From: DAOTTI01 sp034437795
GTDB lineage: Bacteria; Chloroflexota; UBA11872; UBA12225
DNA: 31,500 nucleotides
Direction: 5' to 3'
NCBI GenBank assembly: GCA_034437795.1
Contig: DAOTTI010000281.1
Span: 1-31,500, forward strand
Below, piece by piece: positions 13,559-21,086 of this stretch. The notes under the pieces are model-generated. The model saw nothing but the letters and a program-made list of their open reading frames with translations. It did not search any database and was not told where the DNA came from. How positions within the stretch are numbered: position 1 is the first letter of the stretch; every line of letters begins with the position of its first letter. A program made the translations under genes and the position numbers.

Positions 13559-15385
13559 ATGAGTAATGCGGGCGAGGGATGGACCCGGCGAGTGCGCCGG
13601 TGGGAGACGGGATTGGACCTGGCTACCTTTTGTCGCATGTGCTTTCGCTATCCGGGCGAGCCGGCTGCCGCTCCGGCGCTGGCCGGCATCGATCTCCGGC
13701 TGCGGGCGGGGGAATTTGTGCTGCTGTGCGGGCCGAGCGGGGGCGGCAAGTCAACGTTGCTGCGGCTGTGCCTGGGGCTGGTCCCGCAGTTTTCCGGCGG
13801 CCGCCTGAGCGGCCGGGTCTCGGTGCTCGGGCACGACCCGGCCGTCACGCCGCCGCGCCGGATCGCCGCGGCGGGGGCGACGCTCGTGTTCCAGAACCCC
13901 GCCGAGAGCTTCATTGCCGAGCGCGTCGGCGACGAGGTGGCGTTCGGTCCGGAGAACCTGGCCCTACCGGTGGCCGAGGTGGAGGAGCGGGTACGAGAGG
14001 GGCTGGCGGCAGTCGGCCTGGCCGCCTTTGAGGGGCGCCGCCTGCGCGACCTCTCCGCCGGCCAGCAGCAGCGGGTGGCGCTCGCGGGGGCGCTGGCGCT
14101 GCGCCCGCGCCTGTTGCTGCTCGACGAGCCGACGGCGCACCTGGACGACGACGCGGCGCGGGAGGTGCTGGCCGTGGTCGCGCGCCTGCATCGGGAGCAG
14201 GGGGTCACGGTCGTGCTCAGCGAGCACCGGCTGGGACTGGCCGCGCCCCTGGCCGATCGTATCTTGGTGCTCGCCGGCGGGCGCCTGATCCGTGCCGGCG
14301 CGCCGCGCGCTGTACTCGGCGATGAGACGTTGCCGGCCCTTGGCGTGCCTGTACCGCGGGCGGCCATCGCGGCCGTGCGACTGGGGCTGCGCGGGCCCCT
14401 GCCCCTGACGCCGGAGGAACTGGCCGAGGCCATCATCCGCGATCGGCTGGGACGAGGCTGCTTGCACGGTGGGGATGCCGGCGGGCCGCCGTCGTCCCTT
14501 CAGACTTCGGCCGGTTACGTGGCCCAGGAGAGGCAGGGGCGCGCCGGGCGCCCTCCCGGCGGTGCGCCCGCGCTCGTCTTCGACGGAGTGACCTTTGCCT
14601 ACCCGGGTGGACCGCCGGTCCTAGACCAGGTGAGCTTGACCCTCGCGCCGGGAGAGGTGGCGGCGCTGATGGGGCCGAGCGGCGCGGGCAAGACGACGCT
14701 GGCGCGCCTGGCGCTGGGCCTGCTCCGGCCGCAGAGCGGGCGCATCGAACTCTGCGGCTACGTTACGCACCGCACGCCGGTCAGCACGCTGGCCAGGCTC
14801 GGCGGCCTGGTGCTGCAGAACCCGCTGCACCAGCTGCTGGCCAGCCGCGTTGACGACGAGGTGCGCCTGGGGCTACGCCACCTGCCACCGGCAGAGGCAG
14901 CGGAGCGAGCGGCCACCATGCTGGAGACCTTTGGCCTGCGGGAGCTGCAGGCGCGTCACCCGCTGTCGCTGAGCGAAGGGGAGCGCCGCCGGCTGGCCCT
15001 GGCGGCGGTGCTCGCCCGCCGCCCGCAGGTGCTGATCCTAGATGAGCCTACGCTCGGGCAAGACGAGCGGACACGCCTGGCGCTCGGAAACCTGATCCGC
15101 CGGCTTGCCGCCGAAGGGATGGCAGTGCTGGTGATCAGCCACGACGTGGAGTTCGTCAACGACGCCTGCGATCGGGTGCTGCTGCTCCGCGCTGGACGGA
15201 TCGCGGCGGACCTGCCCCTTCACCTGGCCCGTGACGCCCCGGCACGGCTGAGGGAGGCAGGGCTGCCGCTCGCCGACGTGCCGGCGACGGCGCTGTGCCT
15301 GTCGGCCCGCGGCTGCCCCGTGCGGGCCCGGCGTCTGCCCGAGCTCCTGGCGGCCATGGGGGAGGGAGCCGTTGATCCGCCTTGA
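13559..15385 (+). CDS. Fused ECF transporter ATPase (EcfA-EcfA')
   Basis: The 608-residue protein has two complete ABC ATPase domains in one chain. Domain 1 has Walker A 'GPSGGGKST' (58-66), signature 'LSAGQQQR' (about 165), Walker B 'LLLLDEPTAHLD' and switch 'SEH'. Domain 2 has 'GPSGAGKTT' (about 373-381), the unusual signature 'LSEGERRR', and 'LILDEPTLGQD', where the GQD is typical of ECF ATPases. It energises ThiW through the T subunit encoded next. The start at 13559 has only a weak ribosome site. The 3' end overlaps the next gene by 14 bases. The linker at about 300-335 is Gly/Arg-rich and lacks structure. This fused ATPase pair resembles YkoD in layout. Confidence 0.92.
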   Translation: MSNAGEGWTRRVRRWETGLDLATFCRMCFRYPGEPAAAPALAGIDLRLRAGEFVLLCGPSGGGKSTLLRLCLGLVPQFSGGRLSGRVSVLGHDPAVTPPRRIAAAGATLVFQNPAESFIAERVGDEVAFGPENLALPVAEVEERVREGLAAVGLAAFEGRRLRDLSAGQQQRVALAGALALRPRLLLLDEPTAHLDDDAAREVLAVVARLHREQGVTVVLSEHRLGLAAPLADRILVLAGGRLIRAGAPRAVLGDETLPALGVPVPRAAIAAVRLGLRGPLPLTPEELAEAIIRDRLGRGCLHGGDAGGPPSSLQTSAGYVAQERQGRAGRPPGGAPALVFDGVTFAYPGGPPVLDQVSLTLAPGEVAALMGPSGAGKTTLARLALGLLRPQSGRIELCGYVTHRTPVSTLARLGGLVLQNPLHQLLASRVDDEVRLGLRHLPPAEAAERAATMLETFGLRELQARHPLSLSEGERRRLALAAVLARRPQVLILDEPTLGQDERTRLALGNLIRRLAAEGMAVLVISHDVEFVNDACDRVLLLRAGRIAADLPLHLARDAPARLREAGLPLADVPATALCLSARGCPVRARRLPELLAAMGEGAVDPP

Positions 15386-16073
15386 TCCGCGGGCCCAGCT
15401 GGCGTGGCTGGCAGCCACCGTGCTGGGGGCGCTGGGCGGGGGCGTGCCGGGGCTAGCCGGCGGCGGGCTCCTTGCCAGCGCCGTCCTGCTGCGGGCCGGC
15501 GCGCTGGCCGCCTGGTGGCGCGTGGTCGGCGCGCTGGCGCCCCTGGCGGCGCTGATGATCCTGCTGGATGCGCTGGCGGGCGCGCCCGCGCACGGCCTGG
15601 AGCTCGCGGCGCGGCTGCTCGTCCTGGGCACAATCGGCCTGGCGTTCTCGCGGTGGACAGATGATGAGGCCGTCATCGCCGGGCTGCGGGCCCTGCGCGT
15701 GCCATACGCCATAACCTTCGTGCTGGTGGCCGGCGCGCGCTTCATCCCCGCAGCGGCCGCCGACGTGGCGCAGGTGCGGGATGCGGCGCGGCTGCGGGGT
15801 GTCGTGGTGGACGGACCGCCCTGGCGCCAGTTGGCCGGCTGGCGCCTGCTATTGGTGCCGCTGGTGGTGAGCACCGTCCGGCGCGGGCTGCAGCTGGGCG
15901 AGGCGATGGAGGCGCGGGCATTCGGCGCCCAGCCGCGCCGGACGGTGCGGTACCGGCTGGCCTGGCGGGCGCGGGATACGCTGGCGGTGCTCGGGGCGGC
16001 ACTCTATCTGGCGTTTGCCCTCGCTGCTCCTCGCCTGCCATCGCTGTGGCCGGCCGGCGGCGCGGCGCCATAG
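15372..16073 (+). CDS. ecfT: ECF transporter transmembrane T subunit
   Basis: The 233-residue membrane protein begins 'LDPRAQLAWL', the usual EcfT N-terminus ('hPr.Kl'), followed by about five to six hydrophobic segments. The two coupling helices carry the short Ala-Arg motifs expected of EcfT, 'VRDAARLRGV' and 'LGEAMEARAFGA', through which it contacts the two ATPase domains. The start is TTG at 15372 with GGAGG about six bases upstream, and it overlaps the ATPase gene by 14 bases. With ThiW and the fused ATPase it makes a complete, dedicated ECF transporter. Confidence 0.9.
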   Translation: MIRLDPRAQLAWLAATVLGALGGGVPGLAGGGLLASAVLLRAGALAAWWRVVGALAPLAALMILLDALAGAPAHGLELAARLLVLGTIGLAFSRWTDDEAVIAGLRALRVPYAITFVLVAGARFIPAAAADVAQVRDAARLRGVVVDGPPWRQLAGWRLLLVPLVVSTVRRGLQLGEAMEARAFGAQPRRTVRYRLAWRARDTLAVLGAALYLAFALAAPRLPSLWPAGGAAP

Positions 16074-16132
16074 CCCCGCTCTGGTAAAACAGCTATGGGA
16101 AGACTGATCGCTATTCAATAGGGATTCTCGTC

Positions 16133-16223
16133 TTGCTAGGGGTGCTCGCGGAGGCGGGCTGAGAGGTGGCCGGGCCACCGACCCTTAGAACCTGATCCGG
16201 GTAATGCCGGCGGAGGGAAGCAA
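16133..16223 (+). ncRNA. TPP riboswitch (THI element) 2
   Basis: The canonical elements are GGGGTGCT (16139-16146), GGCTGAGAGG (16157-16166), ACCCTTAGAACCTGATCCGG (16181-16200) and GTAATGCCGGCGGAGGGA (16201-16218). P1 pairs TTGCT (16133-16137) with AGCAA (16219-16223), and the last A is the first base of the ATG of the next gene. The GGAGGG in the 3' conserved strand is also the only Shine-Dalgarno site. TPP binding would therefore block translation directly, without a terminator. A short palindromic CTATTCAATAG (16111-16121) lies upstream in the 59-base gap after ecfT. Confidence 0.95.
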
Positions 16224-16549
16224 TGAGCAGCACTGAGACTACCGGCTCGTCCGAGCCATCGCCACCACAGCCGGTCGGCTCCGCAAGCGGGGCCTCCTGC
16301 GCCCCCGCGGGCGGCGCCTTCTTCGGGGCCCGCTTCTCCCTGTATCCCATGACCGACCGCTTCGTGCCGGTCATCCTGCAGGCCATCGAGGGGCTGGCCG
16401 AAAGCGGTCTGGATGTGGAGACGGACGACGTCAGCACCTTCGTCGGAGGCGACGAGGACACCGTCTTCGACGCCCTGGAGCGGTCGTTCGCGCGGGCGGC
16501 CGCCACCGGCGAGCACGTGGTGATGACCGTGCTCCTGTCGCGGGGCTGA
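16223..16549 (+). CDS. ykoF: YkoF N-terminal half, thiamine/HMP-binding domain
   Basis: The 108-residue protein begins with a Ser/Pro/Gly-rich segment of about 32 residues. One complete YkoF domain follows: 'ARFSLYPMTDRFVPVILQAI', 'LDVETDDVSTFVGGDEDTVFDAL' and 'GEHVVMTVLLSRG'. This matches the first of the two ACT-like domains of Bacillus YkoF, a roughly 200-residue protein that binds thiamine and HMP. Translation starts inside the P1 helix of the TPP riboswitch, so it is tightly TPP-controlled. The second domain is in the next gene. YkoF-type proteins go with YkoEDC ECF transporters, whose genes follow. The family is certain; the exact role of YkoF in transport is not settled in the literature I know. 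Confidence 0.9.
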   Translation: MSSTETTGSSEPSPPQPVGSASGASCAPAGGAFFGARFSLYPMTDRFVPVILQAIEGLAESGLDVETDDVSTFVGGDEDTVFDALERSFARAAATGEHVVMTVLLSRG

Positions 16550-16687
16550 CCGGGTGAGGCCTGCCCGCCGGCGGCGGGCTCGGGCGACACGGCATCCCAG
16601 GGGCGGGGAGAGGCGGAGATACGGGGGCGCGCAGACGTAGACGTACGGGTACATGGTGATTCGGAGGCGCGGAGAGAGGGAGATGAC
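16550..16687. repeat. Repeat-like spacer between the two ykoF halves
   Basis: A 138-bp non-coding stretch sits where the Bacillus protein has its interdomain linker. It contains CCGCCGGCGG and purine-rich stretches such as GGAGAGGCGGAGATACGGGG. On the opposite strand this reads CCCCGTATCTCCGCCTCTCC, close to the 8-bp-period array at 30541-30575. It also holds the GAGAGGGAG ribosome site of the second half. It may be a repeat insertion that broke the gene. Confidence 0.5.
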
Positions 16688-17050
16688 GTGACGGGGGCGC
16701 AGGCCCGCGTCGCCGCGTCGCCGCGTCGGGGCGGGGTGAGCGGAGTGGCGGTGGCCTGCCAGTGGTCGCTCTATCCGCTGGGCATCCCGAACTACATGGA
16801 CGTCATCTACCGCGAGATCGAACGCACCAAAGCGGCGGGGGTCTTCACCCGCGGACAGCACTTCGTCTCGCGCCTGGACGGCGACCTCAACGCCGTGCTG
16901 GGGGCGATCCGGCGGTCCTTCGACGAAGCCAGCCGGAGCGCGGCGCACGTGGTCGCCCACGTGACGCTTTCAGCCAATAGCCCGACCACCAGGGCCACCA
17001 GCGCCACCAGTGCCAACAGTGACAGGAGCGACAGGAGGGGAGCGCGATGA
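16688..17050 (+). CDS. ykoF: YkoF C-terminal half, thiamine/HMP-binding domain
   Basis: This 120-residue protein is the second YkoF domain: 'CQWSLYPLGIPNYMDVIYREI', 'AGVFTRGQHFVSRLDGDLNAV' and 'AHVVAHVTLSANSPT'. It closely resembles the second half of Bacillus YkoF, down to the C-terminal 'LSANSP'. The GTG at 16688 has GAGAGGGAG upstream. Two low-complexity segments flank the domain. The N-terminus contains an 8-bp repeat (CGCGTCGC, about 16707-16731) and the C-terminus a 9-bp repeat that encodes 'TRATSATSANSDRSDRR'. The stop overlaps the ykoE start (ATGA). The two separate half-proteins probably pair to rebuild the two-domain structure. Confidence 0.88.
   Translation: MTGAQARVAASPRRGGVSGVAVACQWSLYPLGIPNYMDVIYREIERTKAAGVFTRGQHFVSRLDGDLNAVLGAIRRSFDEASRSAAHVVAHVTLSANSPTTRATSATSANSDRSDRRGAR
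16990..17038 (+). repeat. 9-bp-period repeat inside ykoF 3' end
   Basis: GGGCCACCA, GCGCCACCA, GTGCCAACA, GTGACAGGA, GCGACAGGA run in phase with the codons. The last units supply the AGGAGGGGAG ribosome site used by ykoE at 17047. Confidence 0.55.
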
Positions 17051-18204
17051 GTACGACGGACGTTGCTGGACGGGCAGTCGGGGCGGCGCAGCGCACCGCG
17101 GCGATCCCGGTGGTGCGCCTGGTGGCGGCCGCGGGGGGAGTGCTGGCGCTGGTCGCCTTTTTCCTGCCGTGGGTGCACTACGAGCAGGCGACGTTTAGCG
17201 GCTTCGACATGGCGCGGGCGATCGCTCCGGCCCTGGCAGGGGTCAGGGCCGGCGGGCTGAAGGGCTTCCACATCGCGCTGCACGCGGTGCCGGTGCTGGC
17301 CACCGCCAGCGTGGCCTTTCTAGCCCTGAGCTGGCTGCACCGCGGGCGCGAAGGGGAGGCGCGGGAGAGCGCCTGGGCGGCGGCGGCCGCCATCGCCGGC
17401 CTGGCGATCGCCGTGCTCTTCGTCGCCAGCGCGCTCCTGCCGGGCACGCCGGGCACCCAGTTCGCGCCCGGCCTGGTCAGGACCGACGCGGCGGTCAAGG
17501 CCACGGCGGCGCAGACGCTCAACGCGGGGGCCCTGACCGGCCTGGGGCCGGGCGTGTACCTGGCCATCATCGGCTTCGCCGCGGCCGCCGTGGGGAACCT
17601 GCTTGCCATCCGCGTCACCCCTGCGGCGCCGGCGGCGAGCGCCTGGCGCACGCAGGACTACGTCCTGCTGGCCATGCTGGCCATCGTCTTTGGCGCCATC
17701 TACTGGTGGTGGCTGCAGCCGTATCTGTGGATCGCCCCGCTGGCCGCTCAGTTCGGGCAGGAGCTGCTCTTCGGCATGTGGTTCGTGAGCGGGCTGTTGG
17801 GCGGGTACATCATCCGGCGTCCCGGGGCGGCCTTCCTGGCTGAGACCCTGGCGGCCCTGGCCGAGGTGCTGCTGGGCGCCCCCGCCGGCCCCATTCTGGT
17901 GGTCACCGGTCTGATGCAGGCCCTGGGGCCTGAGCTCGTCTTCGCCGCCACCCGCTACGAGCGCTGGGGCTGGGGCACCATGGTCGTGGCCGGCGTGGCG
18001 GCCGGCGTGGTGGCGCTGCCGTGGAACTGGTTCCGCCTGGGCTACTTTGCCCTCCCGCCGGCCTTGCTGCTCGGCCTGCTGGTGGCGCGGGTCATCAGCG
18101 GGGCGCTGGCCGGCGTCCTGGCCAAGCTGCTTGGCGACCTGCTGGCAGCGACCGGCGCGCTCAACTACTTCGCGATCGGGCGCGAGCGGATGAGGGAGGT
18201 GTAG
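17047..18204 (+). CDS. ykoE: YkoE-type ECF S subunit with extra N-terminal membrane domain
   Basis: The 385-residue protein has two parts. Residues 200-385 are a full YkoE, the S subunit thought to bind thiamine or HMP: 'TQDYVLLAMLAIVFGAIYWWW', 'QELLFGMWFVSGLLGGYIIRRPGAA', 'GPILVVTGLMQALGPELVFAATRY' and 'LLGDLLAATGALNYFAIGRER'. Residues 1-195 are an additional domain with four hydrophobic segments at about 21-43, 78-97, 109-131 and 166-188. It includes 'FFLPWV' after the first helix, which I do not see in YkoE of Bacillus (about 200 residues). It is preceded by AGGAGGGG and overlaps ykoF-C by four bases. It is followed in the same frame, after one TAG, by ykoD. The YkoE part is secure, while the function of the N-terminal domain is unknown. 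Confidence 0.92.
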   Translation: MSTTDVAGRAVGAAQRTAAIPVVRLVAAAGGVLALVAFFLPWVHYEQATFSGFDMARAIAPALAGVRAGGLKGFHIALHAVPVLATASVAFLALSWLHRGREGEARESAWAAAAAIAGLAIAVLFVASALLPGTPGTQFAPGLVRTDAAVKATAAQTLNAGALTGLGPGVYLAIIGFAAAAVGNLLAIRVTPAAPAASAWRTQDYVLLAMLAIVFGAIYWWWLQPYLWIAPLAAQFGQELLFGMWFVSGLLGGYIIRRPGAAFLAETLAALAEVLLGAPAGPILVVTGLMQALGPELVFAATRYERWGWGTMVVAGVAAGVVALPWNWFRLGYFALPPALLLGLLVARVISGALAGVLAKLLGDLLAATGALNYFAIGRERMREV

Positions 18205-18264
18205 ATTCCCCCTACGCCGCACTCCGTCTTTACCCAGGAGAGACGGGGAGCCGTCGTTGAGGGC

Positions 18265-20031
18265 TTGACCGTCCGGCACGTGGGGCGGCGCCTGCCGGCC
18301 CTGCGCGGCCTTTCCTTGCACTGGGCCGAAGGGGAGCGCCTGCTCCTGCTGGGGCCAAGCGGCAGCGGCAAGAGCACGCTGGCCCTGTGCTTGAATGGGA
18401 TCATCCCGCACAGCCTGGAAGCGCACTGGGAGGCGGGGCGCGTGCTGGTCTGGGGGCGTGACACGCGCCAGGCGGGGCTGGGCGAGCTGACGCGGCGCGT
18501 GGGCGTGCTCTTCCAGGACCCTGAGGCGCAGTTAGTGATGCTTGAGGTGGACGACGAGATCGCCTTTGGGCTAGAGAACCAGGGCGTGCCGCGCGAGGCG
18601 ATGCGACTGCGGGTGCAGGCGGCGCGGGAGCTAGTGCGCCTCGATCCGGCGCGCACGCCGAGCCGGCTGGACCAGCTGTCGGGCGGGGCCAAGCAGCGCG
18701 TCGTCCTGGCCTCCCTCCTGGCCGTGGGCCCGGCGGCCCTGGTGCTCGACGAGCCGACGGCGAACCTGGACCCCGAGGGCGCGCGGCACGTGCTGGCGGT
18801 GGTGGGCCAGCTGTGCGCGCGGGGCGAGCGGTCGCTGCTGCTGGTCGAGCACCGCATCGACGAGGCGCTCCCGCTGATTGATCGCGTGGCGGTGCTGGAC
18901 CACGGCGGCCGGCTTGCCCTGGAGGGCCGTCCTGACGCCGTGTTCGGCGCGTACGAGAGCCAGCTGGCCGCCCTGGGGGTGTGGACGCCCCAGCTGGCGG
19001 CGCTGGCGCGCCTGCTCGATCCGCGGGCCGCGCCCGTGCCGCGGTCAGCGGCGGACGCGGCCGACCTGCTGGTTCGGCTCTGGCCGAGCGGGGCGCAGGG
19101 GGAAACGCCGGCAGGAGGGCATGGGGAGCGAATGGCCGGGTCATCCGCGGGCGCCCGTCCGTCCGTTGGGCGGCCCGCGTCGGCGACCCCGCTACTTGCG
19201 CTGCGCAACGTCTCCTTTCGATATCCCAGGGGGACGGTGGCCGCGCTGGAGGACGTCTCGCTGGCGATCTCGGCCGGGGAGTTCGTGGCCCTGGTGGGGC
19301 CGAACGCCGCGGGCAAGAGCACGCTGGGGCTGCTCCTGGCCGGGGTGCTGGCCCCCACCACCGGCACGCTGAGCCTCGACGGGCGCGACCGGCGGACCAT
19401 CTCCGAACGCGAGCTGCGTCGGCGCCTGAGCTACGTCTTCCAGTATCCGGAGCACCAGTTCGTCGCCCGCACGGTGCGGGACGACGTGCTGTTCGGATTG
19501 CACGTGCGGGGCGTGGCCAGCGCGGACGCGGCGCGCCGGGCCGACGCCATCCTGGAGCAGTTCGGCCTCAGTGCGCTGGCCGAGGCCAGCCCCTATTCGC
19601 TCAGCCACGGCCAGAAGCGGCGCCTCTCGGTAGCGGCGGCCCTAGTCACCGATCCCGAGCTGATCATCCTGGATGAGCCGACGTTCGGCCAGGACCGGCG
19701 CCACACCGATGAGCTGATGGCCGTCCTGCGGGACTTGCACCGGCGGGGGCGGACCATCGTGGTGATCACGCACGACCTGGCGCTGGTGGCCGAGTACGCC
19801 GAACGGGCTGTGGCCCTGGCCGCGGGGCGCGTCGTCTTCGATGGCCCGCCCCACGCGCTGTTCGCGCGGCCGGAGGTGCTGGCGCAGTGTGGGCTCTCTC
19901 TCCCGCCGGTGGCGGAGGCCGTCGCCCTGGCCAGGCGGCGCCGGCCTGACATTCCCGAGGCGATCAGCCTGGGCGAGGTGCGGGCGCTGTTGCGGGCCAG
20001 GTCGCGGCCCGCAGGCGAGGGTGCGCGGTGA
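18265..20031 (+). CDS. ykoD: YkoD-type fused ECF ATPase
   Basis: The protein has two ABC ATPase domains in one chain of at least 588 residues. Domain 1 has 'GPSGSGKST' (30-38), 'LSGGAKQR' (about 139), 'LVLDEPTANLD' and 'VEHRIDEAL'. Domain 2 has 'GPNAAGKST' (about 346-354), 'LSHGQKRR' (about 446) and 'ILDEPTFGQD'. It powers YkoE together with YkoC. The coordinate given uses the first conventional start, TTG at 18265, but that has no ribosome site and cuts into the first strand ('VVEGLTVRH'). The frame is open back to the ykoE stop. An ATT at 18205 has GGGAGGT four bases upstream and may be the true start, adding 20 residues. The stop overlaps ykoC. Confidence 0.9.
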   Translation: MTVRHVGRRLPALRGLSLHWAEGERLLLLGPSGSGKSTLALCLNGIIPHSLEAHWEAGRVLVWGRDTRQAGLGELTRRVGVLFQDPEAQLVMLEVDDEIAFGLENQGVPREAMRLRVQAARELVRLDPARTPSRLDQLSGGAKQRVVLASLLAVGPAALVLDEPTANLDPEGARHVLAVVGQLCARGERSLLLVEHRIDEALPLIDRVAVLDHGGRLALEGRPDAVFGAYESQLAALGVWTPQLAALARLLDPRAAPVPRSAADAADLLVRLWPSGAQGETPAGGHGERMAGSSAGARPSVGRPASATPLLALRNVSFRYPRGTVAALEDVSLAISAGEFVALVGPNAAGKSTLGLLLAGVLAPTTGTLSLDGRDRRTISERELRRRLSYVFQYPEHQFVARTVRDDVLFGLHVRGVASADAARRADAILEQFGLSALAEASPYSLSHGQKRRLSVAAALVTDPELIILDEPTFGQDRRHTDELMAVLRDLHRRGRTIVVITHDLALVAEYAERAVALAAGRVVFDGPPHALFARPEVLAQCGLSLPPVAEAVALARRRRPDIPEAISLGEVRALLRARSRPAGEGAR

Positions 20032-20888
20032 TGGGCGCGGCCGCGCGCCGGGGCAGGCTGCTGGTGGCGCGGGCTACGGGGTGGCTGGCGTGGGGCACGC
20101 TGTTGCGCCACCGCAATCCGACGGTGAAGGCGGCCGTGGCGCTGGTTCTCTCGCTGCTGCTGGTGCTGGTGATCGATCCGGTGACGCCCACGCTTTTCCT
20201 CGCCGGCACGCTTCTGGCCGGCGTGGCGCTCGGCGGGGTCTCGCCGCGGACGTACGCGCGGGCACTGGCGCCGCTGGTCCTGGTGGGGCTGGGCTTCGTC
20301 TGGAGCAACGCCATCTTCGCCGTCTCACCCGATCCGGCCGGGGTGCTCTGGCAGTGGGGGCCGCTGCGGGTGACGGCGCCCGGCCTGCGGTTTGGCGTGG
20401 CCATCGCCCTGCGGGGGCTGGCCATCGGGGCCATCTCCGTCACCTTCATCCTGACCACCGACCCCACCGATCTGGTGGTGAGCCTGATCCGGCACGGGCG
20501 TCTGCCGTTTCGGGTCGGCTACGCGCTCCTGGCCGGCTATCGCTTCCTGCCCTTCTTTGCCGAGGAGTACGAGCAGGTGCGGCTGGCCCAGCGCGTGCGG
20601 GGACTGGTCGAGCACGGCGGGCCGCTGCCCGCGCTCCAGGCCCACCTGCGCTCCGTCCTGCCCCTACTGGCCAGCGCGGTGCGGCGCGCGACGCGCGTGG
20701 CCGTGGCCATGGACTCGCGGGGTTTTGCCGCCGCCAACGCGCGGACCCGCACCTATTACCGCCACGTCCCGCTCGACTGGCGTGACGCGGCCTTTGCCGC
20801 CGCCGCGCTTGCTGCGGCCGCCGGCCTGCTCTGGCTGAGCGCCGCCGCCGGCTGGCTCCAGCTGTGGGACGGGCGGTTTGCCGCCTGA
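20031..20888 (+). CDS. ykoC: YkoC-type ECF T subunit
   Basis: The 285-residue membrane protein of the EcfT family has about six hydrophobic segments. It starts with 'LLRHRNPTVKAAVALVLSLLLV', the EcfT N-terminal pattern. Further on it has 'LLAGYRFLPFFAEEYEQVRLAQRVRG' and 'AVAMDSRGF', the two coupling motifs. The Ser-Arg-Gly form in the second is classic. The ATG at 20031 overlaps the ykoD stop by one base; a GTG one codon upstream is possible. It completes the YkoF-E-D-C transporter. The next gene is convergent, so the island ends here. Confidence 0.92.
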   Translation: MGAAARRGRLLVARATGWLAWGTLLRHRNPTVKAAVALVLSLLLVLVIDPVTPTLFLAGTLLAGVALGGVSPRTYARALAPLVLVGLGFVWSNAIFAVSPDPAGVLWQWGPLRVTAPGLRFGVAIALRGLAIGAISVTFILTTDPTDLVVSLIRHGRLPFRVGYALLAGYRFLPFFAEEYEQVRLAQRVRGLVEHGGPLPALQAHLRSVLPLLASAVRRATRVAVAMDSRGFAAANARTRTYYRHVPLDWRDAAFAAAALAAAAGLLWLSAAAGWLQLWDGRFAA

Positions 20889-20945
20889 CCAGGACGGTTC
20901 ACGGGCGGCGCCCTCACCGTCACCCGCTGCGCGGGCCCCGCTCTG

Positions 20946-21041
20946 CCACAGGCAGAGGGAACGCCTCGCTGGCTGGGAATAACCACAGGCAGAGGGAACG
21001 CCTCGCTGGCTGGGAATAAACAGTCATGCCCCGCGGGGGCA
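20946..21041 (+). repeat. 37-bp perfect tandem duplication and hairpin
   Basis: A unit starting CCACAGGCAGAGGGAACGCC and ending GGGAATAA occurs at 20946-20982 and again at 20983-21019 with no differences. A perfect hairpin TGCCCC-gcg-GGGGCA follows at 21027-21041 and may end transcripts from both convergent operons, though no T-tract is seen. The unit is related to the repeats at 91-138 (reverse) and 28791-28860. Confidence 0.7.
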
Positions 21042-21086
21042 CCAGCGGGAACTGCAAGCGCCAGCCATTTCCACAGGAAATGCAGA

